35,271 nt of DNA from Bacillus massilioanorexius. GTDB taxonomy: Bacteria > Bacillota > Bacilli > Bacillales > DSM-1321. Below are positions 7,122 to 15,571 of this stretch, one piece after another. The DNA lies in contig NZ_CABKRX010000041.1 of assembly GCF_902374955.1 (NCBI RefSeq), forward strand, positions 1-35,271. Reading direction: 5' to 3'. Every line of letters starts with the position of its first letter. Positions within the stretch are counted from its first letter, which is position 1. The notes beneath the pieces are model-generated. The model made no database searches. It saw only the letters and a program-made list of their open reading frames with translations, and was not told the DNA's origin. Both the position numbers and the translations under genes were made by a program.

Positions 7122-8705
7122 ATGAATACGGTAGAGATTTCAAATGAGCTACATGAACTCTTAGAAGGAAATAATGTCTCTGTTCAGCTTTCTGTTCCAC
7201 AATTAGTTGAAAAAGTATTAACTCGTAATGAAGGAGTACTTACATCTACTGGTGCTGTTAAAGCTGAGACTGGAAAATATACTGGACGTTCTCCTAAAGA
7301 TAAATATATCGTTGAAGAAGCATCTACTAAAGATAAAATTGATTGGGTTAATAACCAACCAATTTCTCAAGAAGTATTTTTAAAGCTTTATAATAAAGTT
7401 ATTTCTTATTTAAAAGAAAAAGAAGAAGTATTTGTTTTTAATGGTTTTGCAGGAGCTGATAAAAAATCACGTCTACCCATTCAAGTAGTAAATGAATATG
7501 CATGGCATAATCTTTTTGCACACCAATTATTCATTCGTCCTACTAAAGATGAATTAGTGGATCACGATGCGCAATTCACGGTTATTTCAGCACCGAATTT
7601 TAAAGCAGATCCTACTATTGATGGAACGAAATCAGAAACGTTCATTATTATTTCTTTTGAGTATAAAACAGTATTAATCGGTGGAACAGAATATGCTGGA
7701 GAAATGAAAAAATCTATATTCTCTATCATGAACTACCTTCTTCCTGAAAATAACATCCTTTCTATGCATTGTTCTGCTAACGTCGGAAAAGAAGGAGATG
7801 TTGCATTATTCTTTGGACTTTCTGGAACTGGTAAAACAACATTGTCTGCCGATCCAAACCGTAAATTAATTGGCGATGATGAGCATGGCTGGTCTTCAAA
7901 TGGTGTATTCAATGTTGAAGGTGGATGCTATGCTAAATGTATTGATCTTTCTAGAGAAAAAGAACCACAAATATTTGATGCGATTCGCTTTGGCTCAGTA
8001 TTAGAAAATGTTGTGGTTGACGAGCACACTAGAATCGCTGATTATTCAGATAAAACATTAACAGAAAACACTCGTGCTGCATATCCAATCGATGTTATGA
8101 ATAATATCGTCGTACCAAGTGTTGCAGGACATCCAAATACAATTATCTTTTTAACTGCCGATGCATTTGGAGTATTACCTCCAATTAGTAAGCTATCAAA
8201 AGAACAAGCAATGTATCACTTCTTAAGTGGATATACTAGTAAACTAGCTGGTACTGAACGTGGTATCACTTCTCCAGAAGCAACATTCTCTACTTGCTTT
8301 GGATCACCATTCTTACCATTACCTGCAACAGTATATGCTGAAATGCTTGGTCAAAAAATTGACGAGCATAACGCTAATGTATTCCTAGTAAATACAGGCT
8401 GGACTGGTGGAGAATATGGTGTAGGTAGCCGCATGAAACTAGCGTATACTCGCGCAATGATTCAAGCTGCACTTGAAGGGGATTTAACAACTGTTGAAAC
8501 GGAAAAAGATGCTATTTTCGGTTTAGAAATCCCACAACATGTTCCTGGTGTACCAGACGACGTTCTACAACCATATAAAACATGGAGTGATCAAGCAGCA
8601 TATGAAACAAAAGCAAAAGAATTAGCTACTAAATTCCGCGAAAATTTCAAGAAATTTGCCAATGTTTCTGCAGAAATCAAAGAGCTTGGTGGCCCAATTC
8701 AATAA
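7122..8705 (+). CDS. pckA: Phosphoenolpyruvate carboxykinase (ATP)
   Basis: Converts oxaloacetate and ATP to phosphoenolpyruvate, CO2 and ADP: the entry step of gluconeogenesis. Evidence: the front GVLTSTGAVKAETGKYTGRS, typical of Bacillus PckA; the substrate motif GRSPKDKYIVEE; the kinase loop GLSGTGKTTLSADP near residue 240; the metal-binding FNVEGGCYAK and IDLSREKEP; and NTGWTGGEYGVG. I choose the ATG at 7122 (MNTVEIS), which gives 527 residues, the usual Bacillus length, and follows AAAGGAAGG. A longer open frame upstream would overlap the operators. Regulation by CcpN is indicated by the paired sites just upstream. Confidence 0.97.
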   Translation: MNTVEISNELHELLEGNNVSVQLSVPQLVEKVLTRNEGVLTSTGAVKAETGKYTGRSPKDKYIVEEASTKDKIDWVNNQPISQEVFLKLYNKVISYLKEKEEVFVFNGFAGADKKSRLPIQVVNEYAWHNLFAHQLFIRPTKDELVDHDAQFTVISAPNFKADPTIDGTKSETFIIISFEYKTVLIGGTEYAGEMKKSIFSIMNYLLPENNILSMHCSANVGKEGDVALFFGLSGTGKTTLSADPNRKLIGDDEHGWSSNGVFNVEGGCYAKCIDLSREKEPQIFDAIRFGSVLENVVVDEHTRIADYSDKTLTENTRAAYPIDVMNNIVVPSVAGHPNTIIFLTADAFGVLPPISKLSKEQAMYHFLSGYTSKLAGTERGITSPEATFSTCFGSPFLPLPATVYAEMLGQKIDEHNANVFLVNTGWTGGEYGVGSRMKLAYTRAMIQAALEGDLTTVETEKDAIFGLEIPQHVPGVPDDVLQPYKTWSDQAAYETKAKELATKFRENFKKFANVSAEIKELGGPIQ

Positions 8706-8720
8706 TAGGTAAAAAAGCGC

Positions 8721-8757
8721 AAGCTCCAGTCTACAAATATATAGACTGGAGCTTTTC
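8721..8757 (+). terminator. pckA terminator
   Basis: A perfect 13-bp stem (8721-8733 with 8742-8754, arm AAGCTCCAGTCTA) ending in TTTTC, 15 bases after the pckA stop. Confidence 0.85.
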
Positions 8758-8788
8758 TACTGAACTAGGGAATATTTCCCCTTAGCAA

Positions 8789-8836
8789 TATAAAAAGAGC
8801 GTCCAAGTAGTGATGAGACATCTTTAAGACGCCCTT
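8789..8836 (-). terminator. Terminator of the ECF sigma/anti-sigma operon
   Basis: On the minus strand AAGGGCGTC (8828-8836) pairs with GACGCTCTT (8794-8802), allowing one G-U, around a 25-base loop, followed by TTTTAT. It lies just past the end of the putative anti-sigma gene. Confidence 0.6.
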
Positions 8837-8889
8837 ATGAACACACTTTTTGTATTGTATATCATTTCATTTGCACTTCAAAAATACTC

Positions 8890-9846
8890 TTACTTTACAT
8901 GAACTACTACCTTTTCATTTTGAATGATAATCGACCATTTACCCTTGTGTGGGAATTGTAATTCACCAGAATAAAATCTTGTTTCTGCTAAATCCGTCTC
9001 ATCTATATTATCTGTTGCTGTAAAATATAAGGTTTTCTTTTCACCTGTTTCTTTTGAAAGGATTGTAACAGGAAGAGTTTTCTTTAACTTGCGATCATGC
9101 ACCTCAATCTGTACTTCTCTCTTATCATTCACTACAAAATCCTCTTTAGAACGATAAATAATACTCTTATTAGACTTTGGATAGGGCTCCTTTACTGTAA
9201 TAGAAAAGTTAGCAAATGGTTTGTTATCTATCGTAAAAAAGAAAATCCAATCTCCTGCATATGGAATGGAACGAAAACTTGTTAAAAGGTGGGCATCCTC
9301 TCCGTACAAACTACCTTGTAGTGATAGACCACCGAATGGCAATATCTCTACTTCTTCATGCGTTTTACTATTCTTTGCTACGATATTGAGTGGCTTATTT
9401 ACCAATTGACTTGAATCCCCCCATACATAAACGAACATCTTCGCAATATTTCTCGAATCCTCCGCTACCCATTCAAGACCATTAAAGAGAATACCAACTT
9501 TATTAGGTATCCCTAATACCCCCTGTGGGTAAACTAGCCGTCCATCATGGTCTAATAAATCAAAATATACACCTTTAGAAGAAATTAATTCCTTTTTCGG
9601 TGATTCTTTCGGCTTTATCTGCTTCACATAGTTTCCCATGAATACAGTAGAAAAAACGAATAGTAAAACGATCGTACAAGATGTCACCCATATCGCAAAT
9701 GGTCTAGACCTTTTACTTTTCCTTATAGGCTTCCTTTTTTCATTAATAGATTGCAATATATGGTCCCTTTTTGTATCAGTAAGCTGAAAATGAGGAAGCT
9801 GCTTTAAATTATTGAGTAATTCATCATTCCTTTTATTACTTTTCAT
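8890..9846 (-). CDS. Membrane-anchored putative anti-sigma factor, DUF4871-like
   Basis: A 318-residue protein with a basic cytoplasmic front of about 48 residues, one membrane helix at about 49-70 (FAIWVTSCTIVLLFVFSTVF) and a large outer domain rich in beta-strand pattern (about 85-318), where I see DUF4871-like sequence (YPQGVLGIPNKVGI, GLEWVAEDSRNIAKMFVYVWG). The start overlaps the sigma gene by 11 bases, so the two are translated together. That position and the one-helix topology are typical of anti-sigma factors for ECF sigma factors, with the outer domain as the sensing part. The anti-sigma role is inferred from context; I see no zinc-binding HxxxCxxC motif, so it is not of the ZAS type. 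DUF4871 also occurs in stand-alone lipoproteins. Confidence 0.75.
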   Translation of the reverse strand: MKSNKRNDELLNNLKQLPHFQLTDTKRDHILQSINEKRKPIRKSKRSRPFAIWVTSCTIVLLFVFSTVFMGNYVKQIKPKESPKKELISSKGVYFDLLDHDGRLVYPQGVLGIPNKVGILFNGLEWVAEDSRNIAKMFVYVWGDSSQLVNKPLNIVAKNSKTHEEVEILPFGGLSLQGSLYGEDAHLLTSFRSIPYAGDWIFFFTIDNKPFANFSITVKEPYPKSNKSIIYRSKEDFVVNDKREVQIEVHDRKLKKTLPVTILSKETGEKKTLYFTATDNIDETDLAETRFYSGELQFPHKGKWSIIIQNEKVVVHVK

Positions 9847-10345
9847 AAGGTCCTTCCTCCAATAATTTTTTTAATTTTTTCAGCGCTCGAAAAAAGGTCA
9901 CATCTACTTTATTCGTACTCCACCCTAATATTTCCGCACATTCACTACTCTTCATTTCCAAAATACCCTTTACATATATAACATCACGATACGAATCCTT
10001 TAGTTTAACTATCGTACGATATAAATGTCTTTGCTCTTCATCTATTAATAATTGGTCTTCAATACTATCGCTTCTATCTTCTTTTTGTTTTCTAGAAAAA
10101 TTTAAAAATAAGTGTTGTTTACTATTTCTTCTAAAGCTATCTCTGGCAACATTCCTCGCAATTGATATAAGCCATGTTTTAGGATGTGAGGAAGCTCGAT
10201 ACTGGTCTAATGAGTATAAAGCTTTTAGAAATGTTTCTTGAACGAAATCCTCTATATCTGTTCCTCCTGTATAATAAGCTAAATATCGAGAAATATCTTT
10301 TTCATACAATCGAAACCATGTTTCTATGACATCTCGTGAATTCAT
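9836..10345 (-). CDS. ECF-type RNA polymerase sigma factor
   Basis: A 169-residue sigma-70 family protein of the extracytoplasmic-function class. Region 2 runs from about residue 15 to 76, with DIEDFVQETFLKALYSLDQY and then WLISIARNVARDSFRR. Region 4 runs from about 112 to 164, with a helix-turn-helix around LEMKSSECAEILGWSTNKVD. Regions 1 and 3 are absent, as expected. The ATG follows GGGGGTG. It directs RNA polymerase to a small set of stress promoters when released by its partner, here probably the overlapping membrane protein. A promoter resembling ECF sites lies 30-55 bases upstream (10375-10400). It does not look like SigW or SigM closely enough to name. Confidence 0.92.
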   Translation of the reverse strand: MNSRDVIETWFRLYEKDISRYLAYYTGGTDIEDFVQETFLKALYSLDQYRASSHPKTWLISIARNVARDSFRRNSKQHLFLNFSRKQKEDRSDSIEDQLLIDEEQRHLYRTIVKLKDSYRDVIYVKGILEMKSSECAEILGWSTNKVDVTFFRALKKLKKLLEEGPYEK

Positions 10346-10374
10346 AATTCACCCCCAATCCATTTCATGAAGTA

Positions 10375-10400
10375 GACGTTTTAAAACAAAAAATCTTACA
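10375..10400 (-). promoter_or_regulatory. Possible autoregulated ECF promoter
   Basis: On the minus strand TGTAAG (10395-10400) and CGTC (10375-10378) are separated by 16 bases containing a T tract. This is close to the TGAAAC/TGTAAC and CGTC/CGAC pattern of Bacillus ECF promoters, and it sits directly in front of the sigma gene. One -35 base differs from the known consensus. Confidence 0.55.
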
Positions 10401-10678
10401 CTATTTAAAAAATTTATAATGAAACTAGATGACTGTTTTTACATACTTTCAAATAGTGCCCCTATGAGGTCACCAGTTCCGATGCTTCCGTAGAAAACTC
10501 AAGCTTACGCTCCAATTGACCTTTTTATGCTAATGTTATCCATTGCACTTCTTTAATAGCATTCTTTTAGCAAACAGCCTGATAGGCATTTGATTAAATG
10601 ACCTATACATTCGTAATGTTCTTTAGAACTATGAAAAATCCCTTTAATCAGACCTATGTTAACATTGAATTAAAACAG

Positions 10679-10726
10679 AAAGACCCGAAAAAGTTCTCTT
10701 AAAAGAGAAACCATTTTCGGGTCTTT
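10679..10726. terminator. Terminator of the ComEC-like/DUF3006 operon
   Basis: A 13-bp perfect stem (10679-10691 with 10714-10726, arm AAAGACCCGAAAA) plus an inner TCTCTT/AAGAGA-type stem. It follows the stop of the DUF3006 gene on the minus strand. Confidence 0.8.
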
Positions 10727-10765
10727 CTTCAACCTCTATTTATGCTTATTCAAATAAGCTATTAT

Positions 10766-10981
10766 TTAACCATCTTCCCATAGTTGATTCATCAGTGATT
10801 TTATCGATTTTCTTCTTTCTTCTGTAGCCAGCTCATTTTTCACCCATTTATTATCGATAAGCTCTACGACATCGCCTTCATAAACATTATCAGCTACTAA
10901 GTCTTTTAAAATATCTTCAGTAACTCCGTTTATTTCAATGACAACAAACTTACCCTCAAAACGATCTACAATGCCTTTCAT
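10766..10981 (-). CDS. DUF3006 domain protein
   Basis: A 71-residue protein matching the pattern of the small DUF3006 family: MKGIVDRFEGKFVVIEING at the front, a central acidic DVVELIDNKW, and a charged helical tail (EERRKSIKSLMNQLWED). No signal peptide or membrane helix is present. In Bacillaceae and Clostridia DUF3006 genes usually follow genes for exported ComEC-like metallo-beta-lactamase proteins, as here, with a 14-base gap. The function is unknown. The constant pairing suggests a supporting role for the partner, for example a control or chaperone function, but this is only inference. Confidence 0.85.
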   Translation of the reverse strand: MKGIVDRFEGKFVVIEINGVTEDILKDLVADNVYEGDVVELIDNKWVKNELATEERRKSIKSLMNQLWEDG

Positions 10982-10995
10982 AAAACATCACTTCC

Positions 10996-12420
10996 CTATT
11001 GTGGTGTAAATGCTGTACTTGCACTTGTTGTTTGTCCATTAGCTGAAACAGTAATATCACCGTTTACAGTATAACCTTTAGCCGCACGACCCGTCCTAAA
11101 TTGAATCATGGCGATGCCATTCTCATTTGTTATACCACTATATTCTGTTTCAGTAGATTTATAATGTAATTTCAAATTAACATTTGCGTTAGATACAGGT
11201 TTACCATTCGTATCGACCACTCTAACCGATACTGTTACAGATGCGTTCTGACCAGGATTAGGCTGATCTATGCTTGCTGTCGCTGTAATCGGTGTAGTAA
11301 CATTCGTATTATTTTTTGGTACTTCCGTTGTTGTATTTCCCTTTGATTGTGTTGTTCCAGTATACTTCCAAGCATTCTTATTCACTTTCATAGTTGTTCC
11401 ATCCGTCTTAAAAACAATCGTTCCATCCGTATCTGTTCGATATATATTGACATGATGGCTTGCTAATCTTGACAATATTTCATCTTCTGGATGACCATAA
11501 TTATTTTTGCCTACTTGTATCACACCATAGGTAGGCTGAACTTCTTGGACGAATGATTCTCCCGTAGAATATTTACTCCCATGATGACCCACTAATAAAA
11601 CAGTTGATTTTACCGTTTCACCTGAAGCAATAATTTTTTGTTCAGATTCAATTCCGGCATCACCTGTGAATAGAAAAGACTGTTCACCATATGATAATCT
11701 AACGACAGCACTCATTTCATTTGTTTCCGTTGAATGATCGATAGGTGCAATCATTTTTGCTTGGACAGCTGAATCAAGATCCAGATTCATTCCTGCTTTT
11801 GCTGTAGAAATTTTCAATCCTTTATTTTGGATCGATTGCAATACAGATTCGAATGTTTGAGTACTACTTTGAATTCTCGGCATATATACTTTTCCGATAG
11901 TAAAGGAATCGATAATCGCATCAATTCCTCCAATATGATCAGCATCTGGATGCGTTCCAATTAGGATATCAACATTTTTTATACCTAATTGTGATAAATA
12001 AGTAACCATCAGATCTTCATCATCGTTATTGCCACCATCAATGACCATTACCTTTTTATTAGGTGTAATGATAACTTGAGCGGCCCCTTGTCCAACATCA
12101 ACAAAATGTACTTCTAATGTTCCATCTCTTGTTTCAGTAGAGCTAGGACTTGTAGTAGCTGGCGTTTTTTCTTCTTTGTTATTCTTTATTGGTTCTTGTG
12201 CTTTACTTTCTTGATTTTGATCAGAAGAAGTGGATTGTTCATTTTTCGTGCCTTCAGACGAAGAACTTGATTCCGTAGTCGATGAACACCCTCCTAATAA
12301 GATAGACATGATCAGAACTGTGCTAAAAATAAAACCCATAGTAGATTTAGTTTTCACCATTTTTGTTCGAGACAGTACAATAGCTATACTAACTAAAATT
12401 AAGACTCCTAACATCATCAT
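10996..12420 (-). CDS. Exported ComEC-type metallo-beta-lactamase protein with Ig-like tail
   Basis: A 474-residue protein. The front has two hydrophobic segments (about 3-17 and 28-44), the second ending in the lipobox LLGGC (Cys45), so it may be a lipoprotein. Then comes a low-complexity Ser/Glu/Lys linker (46-99). A metallo-beta-lactamase domain follows (about 101-345) of the kind found at the end of the DNA-uptake protein ComEC: FVDVGQG, the metal motif THPDADHIGG (157-165), LFTGDAG and VGHHGSKYS. An invasin/Big-type Ig-like domain ends it (about 372-474, with DTNGKPVSNANV and GITNENGIA). There is no ComEC channel domain. It probably acts outside the membrane on a phosphate ester or nucleic acid; the substrate is unknown. 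The ATG has AGAGGGG upstream, while the internal Met21, which would give a tidier signal peptide, has none. Confidence 0.85.
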   Translation of the reverse strand: MMMLGVLILVSIAIVLSRTKMVKTKSTMGFIFSTVLIMSILLGGCSSTTESSSSSEGTKNEQSTSSDQNQESKAQEPIKNNKEEKTPATTSPSSTETRDGTLEVHFVDVGQGAAQVIITPNKKVMVIDGGNNDDEDLMVTYLSQLGIKNVDILIGTHPDADHIGGIDAIIDSFTIGKVYMPRIQSSTQTFESVLQSIQNKGLKISTAKAGMNLDLDSAVQAKMIAPIDHSTETNEMSAVVRLSYGEQSFLFTGDAGIESEQKIIASGETVKSTVLLVGHHGSKYSTGESFVQEVQPTYGVIQVGKNNYGHPEDEILSRLASHHVNIYRTDTDGTIVFKTDGTTMKVNKNAWKYTGTTQSKGNTTTEVPKNNTNVTTPITATASIDQPNPGQNASVTVSVRVVDTNGKPVSNANVNLKLHYKSTETEYSGITNENGIAMIQFRTGRAAKGYTVNGDITVSANGQTTSASTAFTPQ

Positions 12421-12590
12421 ATGAAGGCCCCTCTCGTTGTAATGAAATCCTTTTTGATTTTATCTGTTTCTGTTCAATCAAAAAGGAGCCATGCAACAGA
12501 ACTAAAACAATCCTTACAAGAAACCAAAATGGATTCCTAAAAGGAATGATTTATTTCTGAGCATGGCAAAATGATTCGTTTTGTTATTCT

Positions 12591-12833
12591 TTAGTTTACC
12601 GAATGTAATGAAGTTAGTTCATATGTAATAATTGTATGATTCTTTTCCCATACCACTTTTTTTATAATACCTGTCCCCGATGTTTCACCATCCATTGTTT
12701 TTTTCACAGGTAAAGGAATTTCTATAGGATATAAACGGTATCCATTCTTTTTTAACGAAAAATCATTACTTTTTAAACGCTCTTCTTTTCCTTTTGTAAC
12801 AATCATAGTATTTAATTCTAGAGGCATACCCAT
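12591..12833 (-). CDS. ytmB: Conserved small protein YtmB (DUF2584)
   Basis: An 80-residue protein very like B. subtilis YtmB: the front MGMPLELNTMIVTKGKEERL, the middle NGYRLYPIEIPLPVKKT, and an end of ITYELTSLHSVN. No signal peptide, membrane helix or catalytic motif is present; it looks like a small beta-rich cytoplasmic protein. It follows ytmA on the same strand with a 35-base gap containing its own ribosome site, as in other Bacillus genomes. Function unknown. Confidence 0.9.
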   Translation of the reverse strand: MGMPLELNTMIVTKGKEERLKSNDFSLKKNGYRLYPIEIPLPVKKTMDGETSGTGIIKKVVWEKNHTIITYELTSLHSVN

Positions 12834-12868
12834 ATTTCATCTCCCCTTTCTATACATATATTTTACCA

Positions 12869-13657
12869 TCATTTATTATGTTGTTTCATCCAGTTCGTTA
12901 ACTTTTTCACTGTTTCACGATTTATTTCCGGCGGAAAAAAGTGGGTAAAATGCGGAAAATACCAACTCTCTACGACCTTATTATGCTTTAGCAAAATTTC
13001 TTCTAATCGATAAGCCTGCTTAACGGAAACATTTTGATCTAAAACACCGTGTATGATTAAAACGGGGCATTGAATTTCATTCACTCTTTGGTTAGGAGTG
13101 CGCTCTTGATATCGCTCTGGATACTTACTAGGTGGCCCCCCTATTACCCTCTTCATCATCCGTCTTAAATCAATTCTTTCTTCATAGGTTAACGTAATAT
13201 CTGATACTCCACCCCATGTAACTAATGAAGCAACACTTGGACACTGAATAGCTGTCCATAAAGCCATTATACCTCCACGCGAAAATCCAAAAACATGAAT
13301 ATCACGTACTTTTTTATGATGTTCTAACACTTTATAAGCTGCAATCGCATCTTGTCGATCAGCTCCAACAAAATCCTCTCGTCCCTCTCCTCCTTGATTA
13401 CCACGATAAAAAGGGGCAAATACAATAAATCCTTGAGATGCAAATTGGATAATGCGCCCTGGACGAACTTTTCCTACATTTTTAATACCACCACGTAAAT
13501 ATAAAAACCCATCATATTTCTCTTCACATTGCGGTTCAGCTAATAATCCTTTAACACATAGGCCATCAGAAATATAGGTAATTGTAAACAATTTAATTGT
13601 TGGATGAGGAGACGGGAAAGGAGTACAAGAAACAATTGTACCATCTACCATATTCAT
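12869..13657 (-). CDS. ytmA: Prolyl-oligopeptidase-like alpha/beta hydrolase
   Basis: A 262-residue hydrolase of the peptidase S9 (dipeptidyl/acylaminoacyl peptidase-like) family. The oxyanion-loop region YLRGGIKNVGK is near residues 53-63, YRGNQGGEGREDFVGADRQD near 84-103 is typical of S9 members, the nucleophile elbow is GFSRGG with Ser126, Asp lies in IIHGVLDQNV, and a His lies in FPHFTHFF near the end. No beta-propeller and no signal peptide, so it is a short cytoplasmic form that could act on small esters or peptides. Syntenic with B. subtilis ytmA. Substrate unknown. It diverges from ytlA. Confidence 0.88.
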   Translation of the reverse strand: MNMVDGTIVSCTPFPSPHPTIKLFTITYISDGLCVKGLLAEPQCEEKYDGFLYLRGGIKNVGKVRPGRIIQFASQGFIVFAPFYRGNQGGEGREDFVGADRQDAIAAYKVLEHHKKVRDIHVFGFSRGGIMALWTAIQCPSVASLVTWGGVSDITLTYEERIDLRRMMKRVIGGPPSKYPERYQERTPNQRVNEIQCPVLIIHGVLDQNVSVKQAYRLEEILLKHNKVVESWYFPHFTHFFPPEINRETVKKLTNWMKQHNK

Positions 13658-13777
13658 TGCTCTATTTCCCTTTCTTTAATTCCATAATTGTTATAGGCAT
13701 TCACACATTTTTTAAATGCTTCATAAGATATGTTAAACCTTTATGGGAATAAATACACGTTTTTAGGAGGATCTTGA

Positions 13778-14773
13778 ATGAAAAAATGGCTGAAAATAAG
13801 CATGTCAATTTTAATTATTGTATCCATGTTTACATTAATTGTAGCATGTGGAAAGGAAAAAATTAAAACGGTCAAAGTAGCAGAAGTAACACGTTCTATA
13901 TTTTACGCACCGCAATATGTTGCTCTAGAAAAAGGTTTTTTTGAAGATGAAGGTTTAAAAGTTCAAATAACCACTACTTGGGGTGGAGATAAAACGATGA
14001 CTACTCTATTATCCGATGGTGCAGACATCGCATTAGTTGGATCAGAAACCTCCATTTATGTTCATGCCCAAGGTTCAAAAGACTCGGTTATCAATTTTGC
14101 CCAGCTAACTCAAACTGATGGAACCTTTTTAGTTTCCAGAGAAAAACTAGATAGTTTCTCATGGGATATGTTAAAAGGCAGTGAGTTTCTTGGCCAAAGA
14201 AAAGGTGGAATGCCACAAATGGTAGGCGAATTTGTATTAAAGAAACACAATATTAACCCACAAAAAGATTTGACTCTTATTCAAAATGTTGATTTCGCCA
14301 ATATTCCAAATGCTTTTGTATCTGGTACTGGAGACTTTGTTCAGTTATTCGAGCCACAAGCTAGTATTTTTGAAAAAGAAGGGAAGGGTCACATTGTTGC
14401 TTCATTTGGAACAGAATCAGGTAAAGTACCTTATACGACATATATGGCAAAATCCAGTTACCTAAAAGATGACAAAGATACTGTTGGAAAATTCACTCGT
14501 GCCATTCAAGAAGCACAGACATGGGTTGAAGAGCATAGTGCCAGTGAAATAGCCAAAGTGATTAAACCTTACTTTGAAGATACTGATTTAGAAACGATTA
14601 TTGCTGTAGTTGATCGGTACAAAAATCAAGATTCCTTTGCCACTAATCCCATTCTGGATGAAGAAGAATGGAGCAATTTAAAAAATATTATGAATGAAGC
14701 TGGTGAATTACCTCAGGATGTTGCATATAAAACATTAGTTAATACTGACTTTGCCAAAAAAGCTTCAAAGTAA
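13778..14773 (+). CDS. ytlA: ABC transporter substrate-binding lipoprotein
   Basis: A 331-residue extracytoplasmic solute receptor of the SsuA/NMT1 (sulfonate, nitrate, pyrimidine) family. The signal peptide ends at TLIVACG, with the lipidated Cys24. The binding-protein start AEVTRSIFYAPQYVALEKGFFEDEGL is typical: the receptor recognises small anionic or pyrimidine-like compounds. The ATG at 13778 follows TTAGGAGG. It is the first gene of a three-gene importer (ytlA-ytlC-ytlD). No TPP, FMN or SAM riboswitch is visible in the 120-base upstream region, so a thiamine precursor is possible from the family but not supported by regulation. Confidence 0.9.
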   Translation: MKKWLKISMSILIIVSMFTLIVACGKEKIKTVKVAEVTRSIFYAPQYVALEKGFFEDEGLKVQITTTWGGDKTMTTLLSDGADIALVGSETSIYVHAQGSKDSVINFAQLTQTDGTFLVSREKLDSFSWDMLKGSEFLGQRKGGMPQMVGEFVLKKHNINPQKDLTLIQNVDFANIPNAFVSGTGDFVQLFEPQASIFEKEGKGHIVASFGTESGKVPYTTYMAKSSYLKDDKDTVGKFTRAIQEAQTWVEEHSASEIAKVIKPYFEDTDLETIIAVVDRYKNQDSFATNPILDEEEWSNLKNIMNEAGELPQDVAYKTLVNTDFAKKASK

Positions 14774-14785
14774 GGAGGCTTTCCA

Positions 14786-15571
14786 TTGAGCTTTCTAACA
14801 ATAGAACATGTTCATCATGTATATTTTTCAGAAAATGATGCACTGACGGCTCTTGAAAACGTGTCTTTAGAGATAGAGAGAGGTGAGTTTATCTCTTTCC
14901 TAGGTCCTAGTGGCTGCGGAAAGACAACTTTACTTTCTATCATTTCTGGATTATTGTCACCTACTTTTGGAACTCTAGCCTTAGATGGTGACGTAAATTA
15001 CGCAGAGAAAAAGCATGAAATTGGTTATATGCTTCAACAAGATTACTTGTTTCCATGGAAGACAATTAAAGAAAATATTATTTTAGGTTTAAAATTACAA
15101 AAGACCAAACAACCACAATTAGAATTACAAGCATTAAAATTGTTACACGAGATAGGTCTAGGTCACGTAGAAGCTCAACTACCTAAACAGCTTTCAGGAG
15201 GAATGAGACAAAGAGTTGCTCTTATACGAACATTGGCAACCGATCCTAAATTATTATTACTAGATGAACCATTTTCCGCATTGGATTATGTAACAAAGCT
15301 CAAATTAGAAGATCTTGTATTCTCTACCTTAAAGCATTTCCAAAAAACAGCTGTACTAGTAACGCATGATATCGGTGAAGCAATCGCAATGAGCGACAGA
15401 ATCTTCTTATTTGCCGCTAAACCAGGTAGGATCTATAAAATCTATAATGTACCTGATGAATTAAGAAAAATCTCTCCTTTTGAAGCAAGAAATCATCCGC
15501 TATATTCTTCGTTATTCCAAACGATATGGAAGGAGTTTGAGCTTATTGAAGAACTGGCAAATGAATATTAA
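14786..15571 (+). CDS. ytlC: ABC transporter ATP-binding protein
   Basis: A 261-residue nucleotide-binding subunit of the SsuB/TauB type. Walker A is GPSGCGKTT (near residues 43-51), the Q-loop is MLQQDY, the signature is LSGGMRQRV, Walker B is LLLLDEPF, and the switch His lies in VTHDIGEA. It starts with TTG at 14786, well placed after AAGGAGG, 12 bases after the ytlA stop. It supplies ATP hydrolysis for uptake with YtlA and YtlD and overlaps ytlD by 11 bases. Confidence 0.93.
   Translation: MSFLTIEHVHHVYFSENDALTALENVSLEIERGEFISFLGPSGCGKTTLLSIISGLLSPTFGTLALDGDVNYAEKKHEIGYMLQQDYLFPWKTIKENIILGLKLQKTKQPQLELQALKLLHEIGLGHVEAQLPKQLSGGMRQRVALIRTLATDPKLLLLDEPFSALDYVTKLKLEDLVFSTLKHFQKTAVLVTHDIGEAIAMSDRIFLFAAKPGRIYKIYNVPDELRKISPFEARNHPLYSSLFQTIWKEFELIEELANEY

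Larger units (their letters stand above)
10346..10765. other. Intergenic region without a gene
   Basis: This 420-base gap holds the ECF-type promoter at its left end and the DUF3006 operon terminator at its right end. Between them, at about 10500-10525, the minus strand reads GGTCAATTGGAGCGTAAGC, which looks like a worn trace of a Bacillaceae interspersed repeat (compare 30990-31006). No open frame or RNA gene is recognised. Confidence 0.6.

Noticed and set aside
10500..10525. ATTGGAGCG words, also near 30990-31006, considered as an insertion sequence end
   Set aside because: Only about ten bases are shared and no transposase remains; at most a worn trace of a common intergenic repeat.
13658..13777. 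Search for a TPP or other riboswitch in front of ytlA
   Set aside because: The 120-base gap lacks the conserved TPP words (CUGAGA, ACCUGA-like) and any aptamer-like fold.
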